Shown in pieces: positions 35,022 to 43,717 of a stretch of DNA of 64,000 nucleotides. Within the stretch, counting starts at the first letter, position 1. Every line of letters starts with the position of its first letter. Origin of the DNA: Hansschlegelia beijingensis (lineage in GTDB: Bacteria > Pseudomonadota > Alphaproteobacteria > Rhizobiales > Methylopilaceae); the NCBI RefSeq assembly GCF_014196425.1, contig NZ_JACIDR010000003.1, positions 62,001-126,000 of the forward strand. Direction: 5' to 3'. Under the pieces are notes generated by a model. The model saw nothing but the letters and a program-made list of their open reading frames with translations. It had not been told where the DNA came from and made no database searches. The translations under genes were made by a program, and so were the position numbers.

Positions 35022-36125
35022 TCAGCTCCTCGGGTTCTGGAAAAGCGGCTGGGGCAGGGCCTCGCGCGGCACCCGCGCGACGCGTTCGGCGAGCATGCGG
35101 GCGAGCCACAGGCCGTGCGGATCGGTCTGGAGCGGAAGCGGCGCGCCGGCGGTCGCGGGCCGGAAGCTCGTGCCCCAGCGGGAGATGGCGAGATGCTCGG
35201 CCGCGGCCGTTCCGGCGCGGGCCTCGACGGTCTCCCGCCAGCGCGCCGGCGCGTCCGCGCCCGCCGCCTCGCCATAGACGCTGACCCGGCAGAGGGTCTG
35301 GCCGATCGCGGTCTGCTGCAGGACGACGACGCAGGTCTCCCGCGCGGTCGCGAGCAGCACGAGGTTGGGAAACAGCCAGGCCGTGACCGCGTCGCCGCCG
35401 CCGTCAAGCGCGGTTCGCGCCAGCAGCCAGCGGGCCCCGGGGTCCTCGGCGAACGGCTCTCCGGCCGCCAGCGCCTGTGCGAGCAGCTTCCAGTTCGCCG
35501 GAAACTCCAACCAGAGCTCCTCGGAGCGGGCCGGCTTGTGGTTGCCGAAGAATCCGGCGGCCTTGTTGAGCGCCGCGAGGTCCGCCTCCGGGCTTTGCGG
35601 CGCGACGTCGAGATTGACGAAGATCAGCGGGCCCCAGCTGCGGGCCTGCGCGGTCAGCAGCCGCTCGGGCCTGAGCCCGAGATACTGGTGCATCGCCGGG
35701 GCGCCGTCGCCGAGCTCGCCGGCCGGGATCGCCGGGCGGTCGCGGCTGTAGCCGCAGGAGGTGAAGGAGCAGCGGGTCTTGGCGCCGGTCTGGCACTGCA
35801 GCGGCACCATCCGGCAGCCGCCATGCTGGGCCTTGTTGAAGCGGGCTCTCAGCCCGTCGGGGGTCCGCTGGACGTGGACGCCATGCGTGCCGATCGTGAA
35901 GGGCAGCAGGTCGCCGACATGGGGGATCGCCTCATGCGAGCCGACGCAGATCCAGTCCCGGGTCCAGACCGCTTCGTCCTCGAGCTGCGTGAAGGCGAGC
36001 GACCGGAAGGCTGCGGGCGGCAGCAGGCGCGCCTGGCCCTCCGGCCTCAGCGCCTCCGCATAGAAGGACGGGCTCGCGAGGTCCTGGCCTTCGTCGAAAT
36101 AGCCGAGGTCCGGGCGGTTCGACAC
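35022..36125 (-). CDS. Rieske-oxygenase-like protein with altered metal sites
   Basis: A 367-residue protein with the overall layout of an aromatic-ring-hydroxylating oxygenase alpha subunit: N-terminal domain (residues 35-165, VWTRDWICVG, SWGPLIFVNLD) and a C-terminal domain with the conserved NWK at 211-213. The usual Rieske ligands are not there. The C-x-H motif is A99-Q-H101 and the C-x2-H motif is C124-G-Y-S127; four cysteines (104, 111, 119, 124) cluster instead. The Asp-x2-His-x4-His iron site after NWK is also missing (LLAQALAAGEPFAED). It may be a pseudoenzyme or bind another metal. It lies 79 bases downstream of dmfA2. Confidence 0.7.
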   Translation of the reverse strand: MSNRPDLGYFDEGQDLASPSFYAEALRPEGQARLLPPAAFRSLAFTQLEDEAVWTRDWICVGSHEAIPHVGDLLPFTIGTHGVHVQRTPDGLRARFNKAQHGGCRMVPLQCQTGAKTRCSFTSCGYSRDRPAIPAGELGDGAPAMHQYLGLRPERLLTAQARSWGPLIFVNLDVAPQSPEADLAALNKAAGFFGNHKPARSEELWLEFPANWKLLAQALAAGEPFAEDPGARWLLARTALDGGGDAVTAWLFPNLVLLATARETCVVVLQQTAIGQTLCRVSVYGEAAGADAPARWRETVEARAGTAAAEHLAISRWGTSFRPATAGAPLPLQTDPHGLWLARMLAERVARVPREALPQPLFQNPRS

Positions 36126-36158
36126 GGGGTTTGCGCCTTTCCGATGGAGTGCGGAAGG

Positions 36159-36190
36159 CCGGTCCGCGGACGCAAGGCGTCGCGGACCGG
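36159..36190 (-). other. Long hairpin after dmfA2
   Basis: CCGGTCCGCGGACGC at 36159-36173 pairs with GCGTCGCGGACCGG at 36177-36190 around an AAG loop, leaving one bulge. It begins 14 bases beyond the dmfA2 stop on the minus strand. No T-run follows, so it may limit or stabilise the transcript between dmfA2 and the Rieske-like gene rather than end it outright. Confidence 0.5.
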
Positions 36191-36204
36191 AAGCGTCGTC
36201 GCCG

Positions 36205-38598
36205 TCAGGCGCTGGCGAGAGCGGGGGACTCGTAGTCCGCCCGTCCGCGATGCCTGATCGCGTCCGCCGGCGGGATCGGCAGCGGGCCGTCCTGCGAGAA
36301 CCGGTCCAGCACGTTCTTCACCAGCGTGGAGATGTTGTTCCGGCACTCGTTCCAGGGCAGCGAGCCGCAGAAGGCGATCGACGAAAAGGCGAAGCACGCG
36401 CCGCCATTCGGGGTCTCGTGATAGGCGATGTCGCCGCGCACCCGCGGATGGGTGGTGCCGTCGAGGCCCTGCTGGTTGAAGCCGAAGTCCTCCATCACGA
36501 GGAGGTAGGCCTCGGTGTGCCGCCCGGCCGAGGTCGCGACCGCCAGCGTGTGGGGCGGCGAGCCCAGCATGGTGTCGACGATGTCGAGCTCGAGGCCAGC
36601 CGCGCCGCCGCCGACCAGCCCGAAATTGCCGAGCTTCTCGTCATAGTCGATGCCATCGAACGCCCAGCTGGCGCGCGGGTCGAGGCTTTCCTTCGTCCGG
36701 CTGAAATAGCTCGAGATGTCGAAGCCTTCCGACGACATGCCGACGCCCGCGACCGAATGCAGGTAGCGGCCGCGGAAGCGCCACATGCCGCCGAGTTCGC
36801 CCGTGCCCTGGTGGTAGTATTCGCCCGGATCGGCGCGCCATGTGCGGATGCCGGATTCGCAGCGCCGCATCTCGGTGACCACGCCGCGCCCGAGATGATC
36901 ATAGGCCGGGTGGAAGGAGTGCACCCAATACCAGGCGTCGGCGCCCATATACATCAGTCGTCCGCCGCGCTGCGTGTAATTGTGCAGGGCGTCGAGCTGC
37001 GGCCCGGAATTATGCTCCGGATGCGAGCCGGTGATGATGACGTTGTAGTTCTCGAGCCGGGCGAGGCCGTCATAGGTGACGTCCTCGTCCGTGATCACGT
37101 CGTAATCGTAGCCCATCGTCTCCAGCCAGTAGATCAGATGGAGATCGGCCGGGTACTGCCACGGCGCCTGGGCCAGGAAGTGATCGTATTTCGGCCGGAT
37201 CGAAAGGATCGGCCTCAGCCGCGACGACAGGCAGATCCCTGAGCCGTCGGTGTGGGTGTCGTAGATCGAGCCGCCATACTCGCGATGCTCGGCCAGGAAC
37301 ATGTTCTGCTGCTGCATGATCGGCACGCGGTAGACGAACAGCTCCGCGCCGCCGGCGTTGCAGGCGACATGCTCGTTGGCGTAGGCCATGTAGCTGATGG
37401 TCGGAACCATCACGGCGATCCGGGACTGCTCCTCGCCGATCCGCGGAACGATCCAGAACGGGATGTAGTCCTCGTCGCCTTCGGAGGTCGTGAGCTTCAG
37501 CGCGTAGAAGCGGCTCTTGATCTCCTGCGGAACGGTCCATTCCAGATCAGAGATCCAGCGCGCGTCGTCGACGTCGTCGTCATGGAAGTGGATCGCGCCA
37601 TATTCCTTCGGGGCGTGCTTCCAGTCGAAGTTGTCTCCGGACCAGTTGTAGCCTGTGAGCGCGCGTGTCGGGCAGTTCACCAGCTGCGCGTCGAACCGGT
37701 AGGGGCCGTTGTCCTTCGCCACGATGGTGTCGATGCCGTCCCAGAAGTCCCAGGCGGCGACGATGACTTCGGAGAGCGGCCCGGTCGGGCCGGAGTTGCG
37801 GCGCTCGGTCAGGCCGGGCTGCGCGCCGGCCTTCATCTGCTCGATCTCGAACCGGCTGAGCGCCCTGTTGCAGATGCGCGGGCTGTCGATCTTGCCGTTG
37901 TACTTGCCGGTGAACCAGACGCCGGCCGGCCGCGAGGAGGCGGCGAGCGGGCTGTCGTCGATCTTCTCCACATAGGCCGCGAGCGCGACCGGGGCGGCGC
38001 TGTGCGCGATCGTGGTGCTGATCGAGGCCGTCACCGGCTCGATGACGGGATCGAGCGCATAGACGACCTGCGGCTCGTGATAGAGCACGACGTCGCCGGT
38101 CGCGGCGTCGAAGCTCGCCGCCAGGAAGTGCCAGGCGTGGTCGCGGATCGGCGCGCCGGTGGTCACCTTGTGCTCGTTGATCCGGAGCTCGACGAAGCCC
38201 TCTTCATTGATGAAGAGCCCGTAGCCCTTGCCGTCGCACCATTTGGTCACGAGGCCCTGCGCGCCGTGCTTCCAGTAGCGCGGATGGGTCCTGGGCGTGG
38301 TCGGCCAGATCCAGCACTGGAGGGTGAAGCTCTCGACGTGGAACTGCCTGGCGTCCGGCACGTAGCCGTAGGAGCCGCCATGGATGATCTGCTTGCGGCC
38401 CTGATAGGCGCCGTTCACCTCCGCGGAGATCGGCTTCTCGATGAATCCGGGCCCGCGCGGGTTGGTGTCGCCGTTGATCATCTGCACGACCTCGGCCTTG
38501 TACTCGGCCGGACCGTCGCAATTGACGTAGAACCTGATCTTGTCGCCCGGATGCACTCCGAACTTGTCGGCGTATCCGGTCAGTCGCATCGCGCACAT
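36205..38598 (-). CDS. dmfA2: N,N-dimethylformamidase large subunit
   Basis: A 797-residue protein. The N-terminal part (about residues 60-215) is a LamG/concanavalin-like domain (FTLQCWIWPTTPRTH, HAWHFLAASFD); the rest is the dimethylformamidase catalytic domain. The Paracoccus enzyme uses a Tyr-Tyr-Glu mononuclear iron site. Candidates here are Y406 (in SYMAYANEH), Y446 (GGSIYDTHTDG) and E528 (GSHPEHNSG), with spacings of 40 and 82 residues. It hydrolyses dimethylformamide to dimethylamine and formate together with dmfA1. ATG 38598 has an AAGGAG ribosome site seven to eight bases upstream. A few related amidases of unknown substrate share the fold. Confidence 0.88.
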   Translation of the reverse strand: MCAMRLTGYADKFGVHPGDKIRFYVNCDGPAEYKAEVVQMINGDTNPRGPGFIEKPISAEVNGAYQGRKQIIHGGSYGYVPDARQFHVESFTLQCWIWPTTPRTHPRYWKHGAQGLVTKWCDGKGYGLFINEEGFVELRINEHKVTTGAPIRDHAWHFLAASFDAATGDVVLYHEPQVVYALDPVIEPVTASISTTIAHSAAPVALAAYVEKIDDSPLAASSRPAGVWFTGKYNGKIDSPRICNRALSRFEIEQMKAGAQPGLTERRNSGPTGPLSEVIVAAWDFWDGIDTIVAKDNGPYRFDAQLVNCPTRALTGYNWSGDNFDWKHAPKEYGAIHFHDDDVDDARWISDLEWTVPQEIKSRFYALKLTTSEGDEDYIPFWIVPRIGEEQSRIAVMVPTISYMAYANEHVACNAGGAELFVYRVPIMQQQNMFLAEHREYGGSIYDTHTDGSGICLSSRLRPILSIRPKYDHFLAQAPWQYPADLHLIYWLETMGYDYDVITDEDVTYDGLARLENYNVIITGSHPEHNSGPQLDALHNYTQRGGRLMYMGADAWYWVHSFHPAYDHLGRGVVTEMRRCESGIRTWRADPGEYYHQGTGELGGMWRFRGRYLHSVAGVGMSSEGFDISSYFSRTKESLDPRASWAFDGIDYDEKLGNFGLVGGGAAGLELDIVDTMLGSPPHTLAVATSAGRHTEAYLLVMEDFGFNQQGLDGTTHPRVRGDIAYHETPNGGACFAFSSIAFCGSLPWNECRNNISTLVKNVLDRFSQDGPLPIPPADAIRHRGRADYESPALASA

Positions 38599-38648
38599 CT
38601 GCGCTCTCCTTGCGAAATCGTCCAGTCGTCTGGCAAGCCGCCGTCATT

Positions 38649-38668
38649 CGCGGCCCGCGAGGGCCGCG
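38649..38668 (-). other. Tetraloop hairpin between dmfA1 and dmfA2
   Basis: CGCGGCCC and GGGCCGCG form a perfect 8-bp stem around four bases (GCGA on the plus strand, TCGC in the minus-strand transcript) in the 130-bp gap between the small- and large-subunit genes. No T-run adjoins it. It could influence the ratio of the two subunits; this is inference. Confidence 0.45.
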
Positions 38669-38728
38669 TTCGGCGCTGTCTTGATCGAAGCCGCCCCCGT
38701 CGGGAGCGCGGGCGAGGTGGCGCGACCT

Positions 38729-39169
38729 TCAGGTCACCGGCCAGTTGTCGTCCCGGCGCTTCCAGCCTTCCGAGAAATGCTCGGGCATTCCGGCGGTCTC
38801 CGGCAGTTCGTCCAGCCGCATGAGGAAGATGTCGTGCTGGATCTCCTGCTCGTCCGTGTAGACCTTGTCGGTCACGAACTCCGGCGGCACGCCGCGAATG
38901 CCGGACAGGCGGCCGATGCGCCACTCCGCGTCGACCTTGGTGCAGATCACAACGAGCTTGCCCTTGGTGGATTCGCCGCGCATGCGCAGCAGGACGCGCT
39001 TCAGCAAGGGGTCTTCATGCACGCCGCCGGTCACCACCGTGGTGTCGCCGGGCGTTTCGCATTTGAGCACCGAGAACCCCGCGACGCCCTTCATGGAGTC
39101 GACGCACTCGCGGTGCTCCCTGATGAGCGCCTCGCGCTCGGGCGTGCCTTTCCTGGGAATCGGGATCAT
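38729..39169 (-). CDS. dmfA1: N,N-dimethylformamidase small subunit
   Basis: A 146-residue soluble protein. The C-terminal region (IGRLSGIRGVPPEF, YTDEQEIQHDIFLMRLDEL) matches the pattern of the roughly 130-residue small subunit of Paracoccus and Methylobacterium-type dimethylformamidases, in which it packs against the large subunit. It comes before dmfA2 on the same strand, the usual order. The ATG at 39169 follows a GAGGGCCGAC ribosome site. The assignment relies mainly on size, this pattern and the neighbour. Confidence 0.8.
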   Translation of the reverse strand: MIPIPRKGTPEREALIREHRECVDSMKGVAGFSVLKCETPGDTTVVTGGVHEDPLLKRVLLRMRGESTKGKLVVICTKVDAEWRIGRLSGIRGVPPEFVTDKVYTDEQEIQHDIFLMRLDELPETAGMPEHFSEGWKRRDDNWPVT

Positions 39170-40034
39170 GTCGGCCCTCTTCGAAGCAACGCGCCGCCGC
39201 GAGGGCGCGCAAATCCTGCAGCCTCGCGGTCCGAAGCTGTCTATACTGAGCGCCGGCGTCGCCTTTGCTCGATTTGTGAGAATTAAAAGCTACAACGCCC
39301 CCGCGACGCCCGTCAATTCCGCACAGCAGTAATTTCTAGATATGTGCGCGGAGGCGTCTAGACGTTCGGGCGTAGAGTCTATCTCCGGGCGGCGTTTTTC
39401 CGGGCGCTCGGCGCCCCGCAGATAAGCGCCCGGCGGAAGGTCGCCGCGGCGCCTTGGGGTGGCGGCCTGCCGCCTCCGATCAAAGTTGAGGCGCCGGCGC
39501 GAGGCGCCTGCGGCGCCGTGACGCTGGCGGTGATCAGGGACTGAGAGCGTTTCGGCCGGATGCGCGGCCGCCGGCGCCGCCCGCCGCGCCTGGCCACGCG
39601 GTCCGGCCTCGCGTGGTGGAACCCCCGACGCGGCTGCCCCGCCTCGACCGCACGCGCGAACTAGATATGGCGTCTAGAGTGCGGCGGCTGCTGCGCAGAC
39701 GCTGCGAGGCGATCGTCCGGCCTCGGGAGGGCGTTCTGGCGGTCGGGCGGGGCGGTCCGGGATCGCAGCGGCGCGTCCGCCATGCGCTGCGCCTGTCCGG
39801 CGCGGTGAATGGTCGGCCGCAGGGGCCGGATTGGCTCGGCGGCGGATGTCTAGATATATTGGCGTCCTCGGGAGAGCGGGCGGGGCCGAGTCGCCGCTAC
39901 GTCTTGTGTCCTCCTTGGAAAGGGCCGGTGAGCGTGACAGAAGGGCGCAGCGTGCGGATGAACGGCCGTGGGTCTGCGCGCCCCGCGAAGTCGGGAAGGC
40001 GGCTAACGAACGGAAGCGTCTGGCGCGTGCTGGC
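39170..40034. promoter_or_regulatory. Divergent control region between dmfA1 and its regulator, with three CTAGATAT repeats
   Basis: An 865-bp gap without a credible gene. The 8-mer CTAGATAT followed by GGCGTC occurs three times: TCTAGATAT 39335-39343 then GGCGTCTAGA 39353-39362; CTAGATAT 39661-39668 then GGCGTCTAGA 39669-39678; TCTAGATAT 39849-39857 then GGCGTC 39861-39866. CTAG is rare elsewhere in the window. A TATAGA (minus strand, near 39239-39244) is a possible -10 box for dmfA1. The sites may be operators for the adjacent NarL-type regulator. Open frames in the region show no conserved features. Confidence 0.6.
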
Positions 40035-40706
40035 ATGAAGGTCTTGATCGCAGACGACCACTGGGTGGTCCGGGAGTCGCTGAAGCAGGTGATGCGTCGC
40101 CTGCGGAAGACGCTCGAGGTTTACGAGGCGGAGACCTTCGAGGAGGCCGCCGCGACGCTCGCCGCGCATCCGGACGTCGATCTCATGCTGGTCGACCTGG
40201 TGATGCCGGGCTTCGACGAGTTCGAGGGCCTGCGCCGGCTCCGCGCCGATTTTCCGGACGTGCCCGTGGTGGTGATCTCCGTCCACGAGGACGTGGAGTA
40301 TGTGCTGCGTTCGGTCGAGCAGGGCGTGATCGGCTACATCCCGAAGTCCTCCGACGGCGAGCAGATCGAGCGCGCGCTGGAGCGGGTGCTGGCGGGCGAG
40401 GTCTCGTTTCCGCGCCGGATCATCGAGCGTTCGGCGCCGGCGGGCGCGCCGAAGCCCGCCGAGATCGCGCCGCCGCATCAGGCCAGAAGCCTGCACGCGC
40501 TCACTGGACGCGAGCGGGACGTGCTGTCGCTGCTCGGCCGTGGCTATTCGATCAAGCGGATCGCCGAAGAGCTGGAGCTCAGCAGCCAGACGATCCGGGT
40601 GCATCTCGGCAGCGTCATGAAGAAGCTGAACCTTCACGACCGCTCCGCCGCGATCCATTACGCGATCAGCCTCGGCAAAGACGTCGTAGCGGCCGGGCGT
40701 GGCTGA
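40035..40706 (+). CDS. NarL/FixJ-type response regulator
   Basis: A 223-residue regulator. The receiver domain (residues 1-120) has the acidic pair D7-D8, phospho-acceptor D54 in MLVDLVMPG and the lysine in YIPKSS; the LuxR-type helix-turn-helix (about 150-215) reads LTGRERDVLSLLGRGYSIKRIAEEL and SSQTIRVHLGSVMKKL. It is divergent from dmfA1 and overlaps the histidine kinase gene by eight bases. It is therefore the likely transcriptional activator of the dimethylformamidase genes, by position only. ATG 40035 gives a complete receiver domain. Confidence 0.9.
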   Translation: MKVLIADDHWVVRESLKQVMRRLRKTLEVYEAETFEEAAATLAAHPDVDLMLVDLVMPGFDEFEGLRRLRADFPDVPVVVISVHEDVEYVLRSVEQGVIGYIPKSSDGEQIERALERVLAGEVSFPRRIIERSAPAGAPKPAEIAPPHQARSLHALTGRERDVLSLLGRGYSIKRIAEELELSSQTIRVHLGSVMKKLNLHDRSAAIHYAISLGKDVVAAGRG

Positions 40707-42255
40707 AGCGGCGTCCGGCGCGACGGAGCGCGCCGACGCGGCCGCCCTTTCCGAGCTTCGGGCCGGTCTCGAGGCCGTGCCGGCCGGCGTCGCGATCTGG
40801 TCGGCCGACCGCGCGCTGAGCTACGCCAATCAGCGGTTTCGCCGAACCTTCGAGTTTCCGATCGCGGCGGGCGTGTCGTTCGACGCCTTCGTGGGCGACC
40901 TGGTGGCGTCTCGCGAATGGCTGCTGCCGGGCGCGCCCGAGGAGTGGGAGCGCGCCGAACGGGCCGATTTCGGGCGCGACAAGCAGGGCGACTACGTGCT
41001 CGCCGACGGGCGGGTGATGAACCTGTCGCAGGCCCCCTCCGAGGGCGGCGGCATGGTGCAGACGCTGACCGATGTCACCTCGGTGAAGCGCAACGAGGGC
41101 GCGCTGCGGGAGGCCAAGGAGGCCGCGGAGGCGACCGACGAGGCGAAGTCCCGCTTCCTGCGCGCGGCGAACCACGACCTCAGGCAGCCGCTCGCCTCGC
41201 TCAAGATCCTTATCTACAACTGCATGCGCGAGGCCGACGAGACGCACCGCGCCGAGATGCTGCACGCCATGAGCGTCGCGGTCCTCATCATGGAGGACCT
41301 GCTGGGCGCGCTGCTCCAGATCGGCCAGCTCGACGCCGGCCGCATCCAGCCCCGCGTCACCAGCTTCCAGCTCTCCCAGATCTTCGAGCGGCTCGACATC
41401 CAGTTCCGCCACCAGGCGCAGGAGAAGGGCCTCAGGCTGAAGTTCGTGACGCCGCGCGGCACGGTCGCCACCGATCGCGCGCTGCTCGAACGCATCCTCA
41501 GCAACTTCGTCGCCAACGCCATCCGCTTCACCGAGGTCGGGACCGTGCTGGTCGGCTGCCGCAAGGAAGGCCGCCTGCTGCGCATCGAGGTCGTCGACAC
41601 CGGCAGGGGCGTGCGGGACGAGGACCGCGAGCGCGTGTTCGAGGAGTTTTATCGCGCGGCGGAGGAGCGCAGGGGCCAGAAGAGCGGCCTGGGGCTCGGG
41701 CTCAACATCGTGAAGCGGCTTGCGGATCTGCTCGAGCTGCCGGTCAGGCTGCGGTCGCAGGTCGGGCGCGGCTCGATCTTCTCGGTCACGGTTCCGCTCG
41801 GCAACATCTGGCACAGCGAGGGCGGCGAGATCGAGATCAGCGAGATGGTGGGCGGCGAGTTCGCCGGCACGCCGGTGCTGCTGGTCGAGGACGACGACAT
41901 CCTGCGCCGGAGCATGACCCAGCTCCTGCAGCGCTGGGGGATCGAGGTCCACGCCGCGGCCGACGAGGCGGAAGCCCTCGAGCTCGGACGCAGCGGCGTC
42001 GCGATCAGCCTGATCATCGCCGACTACAACCTGAAGAGCCGGACCGGGATCGACGTCGTGCGGGCGCTCCGCCAGCAGTTCGGCGTGGAGACGCCGGCGA
42101 TGATCGTGACCGCGGACGCGGAGCCGCGCGTCCTCGAAAGCATCCGGGAGGAGGGGCTGCCGGTGCTGATCAAGCCCGTGAGCCCTCCACGGCTTCGCGT
42201 GCTCATGCACAATCTGCTGTTCGAGCCGGGCCTGATCTTCGGCTCGCGCCAATGA
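40699..42255 (+). CDS. Soluble hybrid histidine kinase (PAS-HisKA-HATPase-REC)
   Basis: A 518-residue kinase with no membrane segment or signal peptide. A PAS-like domain (about 15-135) is followed by HisKA with H159 in RAANHDLRQPL, HATPase motifs LSNFVANAIRFTEVG, VVDTGRGV and GLGLGLNIVKRL, and a C-terminal receiver (390-510) with phospho-acceptor D442 in IIADYNL. This layout matches NahK/ErcS-type cytosolic hybrid kinases. GTG 40699 overlaps the response regulator gene, so the two are a cognate pair. The input is cytoplasmic, perhaps through the binding protein encoded next. Confidence 0.9.
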   Translation: MAEAASGATERADAAALSELRAGLEAVPAGVAIWSADRALSYANQRFRRTFEFPIAAGVSFDAFVGDLVASREWLLPGAPEEWERAERADFGRDKQGDYVLADGRVMNLSQAPSEGGGMVQTLTDVTSVKRNEGALREAKEAAEATDEAKSRFLRAANHDLRQPLASLKILIYNCMREADETHRAEMLHAMSVAVLIMEDLLGALLQIGQLDAGRIQPRVTSFQLSQIFERLDIQFRHQAQEKGLRLKFVTPRGTVATDRALLERILSNFVANAIRFTEVGTVLVGCRKEGRLLRIEVVDTGRGVRDEDRERVFEEFYRAAEERRGQKSGLGLGLNIVKRLADLLELPVRLRSQVGRGSIFSVTVPLGNIWHSEGGEIEISEMVGGEFAGTPVLLVEDDDILRRSMTQLLQRWGIEVHAAADEAEALELGRSGVAISLIIADYNLKSRTGIDVVRALRQQFGVETPAMIVTADAEPRVLESIREEGLPVLIKPVSPPRLRVLMHNLLFEPGLIFGSRQ

Positions 42256-42277
42256 CCGCCTGTTGAGGATCCGAGCC

Positions 42278-43525
42278 GTGTCCGCCGACCTTCCGCCCGT
42301 CCCGATCGGAAGCATGATCCCGCTGACCGGGCCCTCGGCCGCGGACGGCGCGGAGTTCCGCAAGGGGATGATCTTCGCCGTCGAGGAGCTCAACGCCCGC
42401 GGCGGGCTGCTCGGCCGCAGGTTCGAGCCGATCTTCGCCGACACCTGCCGGCAGACCGCCGAAGAAGTCGTCGCAGCCGCGCGCTGGCTGATCGAGAAGC
42501 ACAAGGTCCACGCGATCATCAACGGCTACAACATCGGCGCGCAGAACTCCGAATACGAGCCGATCGCGGACGCCGGTATCATCTACGTTCACGCCAATAC
42601 GCTGCTTCAGCACCACGATACGGTGATGAGCGATCCCGACCGCTACTTCGGATGCTTCATGGCCGATCCGGCCGATTACTGGTACGGACCCGGGTTCATC
42701 AAGTTCATCTCGTGGCTTCGGGATTCCGGCCAGTGGACGCCGAACTCGGACCGGCTCGCGATCATTTCGGGCTCGAAGCCCTACAGCATCGTCATCGCGC
42801 AATCGATGGCGGCGGCCGCCGCCGACTATGGCTGGCGGCTCTGCTTCGGGCCGCGCATCATCCAGACCCCGACCAACCAGTGGCGCGACGTCATCGAGCA
42901 GGTGCGGGAGACGCAGCCGGCGGTGGTGGCCAACACGCATTTCTACGCGGGCGACCTCGCTTACTTCCAGCGGCAGTTCATGGAGAAGCCGATCGACTGC
43001 CTGGTCTATCTGCAATACGGCGCGATGCACCGCACCTTCACGGACATCGCCCAGGAGGCGAGCGTCGGCGTCATCGTCTCGTCGGTGATCGGCCTGCTGC
43101 GCGACGACATGGGGAAGCGCTTCGAGGCCCGCTACAACGCCCGCTTCGGCGAGGGCTCGACCGCCGGCATCGGCTGCCAGACCTACAGCAACATGCATCA
43201 CTACGCGGTCGCGGCCGCGATGGCGGGCGGCTCGGGCGCGCCGGGCGATTTCGAGCAGAACCGCAAGGTCGCCTTCGCGATGAAGGGCATGATCTACCGC
43301 AGCGTCCAGGGCGTCATCCGCTACCATCCGCAATGGCAGGCGGTGCAGCCCTATCCGGTCGTGACGCACGACCCGTCGCTCGGCATGCCGCACATCTTCT
43401 ACCAGATCCAGGATCACCGGCGTCCGCTCTCGATGATCGCGCCCGAGCCCTACAACACCGAGCGCTTCGTCCTGCCGCCCTGGATGAGCGGCCGGCGCCC
43501 CGCCGCGAAGCCGGCCGTGGGGTGA
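42278..43525 (+). CDS. Cytoplasmic periplasmic-binding-protein fold (AmiC/FmdD/UrtA-like amide sensor)
   Basis: A 415-residue type I binding-protein fold with N-terminal VPIGSMIPLTGPSAADG and NARGGLLGRRFEPI, as in short-chain amide and urea binding proteins. No signal peptide is present at GTG 42278 (preceded by GAGGA nine bases upstream) or at the earlier TTG 42263, so it should stay in the cytoplasm like AmiC. No ABC permease or ATPase gene is nearby. It lies 22 bases downstream of the kinase gene, suggesting that it presents an amide such as dimethylformamide to the two-component system. A transporter role is less likely. Confidence 0.75.
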   Translation: MSADLPPVPIGSMIPLTGPSAADGAEFRKGMIFAVEELNARGGLLGRRFEPIFADTCRQTAEEVVAAARWLIEKHKVHAIINGYNIGAQNSEYEPIADAGIIYVHANTLLQHHDTVMSDPDRYFGCFMADPADYWYGPGFIKFISWLRDSGQWTPNSDRLAIISGSKPYSIVIAQSMAAAAADYGWRLCFGPRIIQTPTNQWRDVIEQVRETQPAVVANTHFYAGDLAYFQRQFMEKPIDCLVYLQYGAMHRTFTDIAQEASVGVIVSSVIGLLRDDMGKRFEARYNARFGEGSTAGIGCQTYSNMHHYAVAAAMAGGSGAPGDFEQNRKVAFAMKGMIYRSVQGVIRYHPQWQAVQPYPVVTHDPSLGMPHIFYQIQDHRRPLSMIAPEPYNTERFVLPPWMSGRRPAAKPAVG

Positions 43526-43717
43526 GGCGCGCGCCGCCCCAAAACGCTTGCGCGAGAGGCGAAACCCGTCCCCAATGCGGGCGCGGCCTGCGCGCCGCCT
43601 GATCCGGTCGACAGGGCTGTCGCCGGATGTCCTCGGCAGAGACGCCGGCGGCGGAGGACCCGCCGCGCGTCTGAACGCGTCCGGACCCTCGGTCCGGCCG
43701 GCGCCGGAGACCCTTCC

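Noticed and set aside
39613-40034. Open frames in the dmf-regulator gap
   Set aside because: No homology, Arg/Gly-rich, and the response regulator's conserved N-terminus begins at 40035.
42278-43525. Annotation as the substrate-binding part of an ABC transporter
   Set aside because: No signal peptide at either start and no permease or ATPase genes nearby; a cytoplasmic sensor is more consistent.
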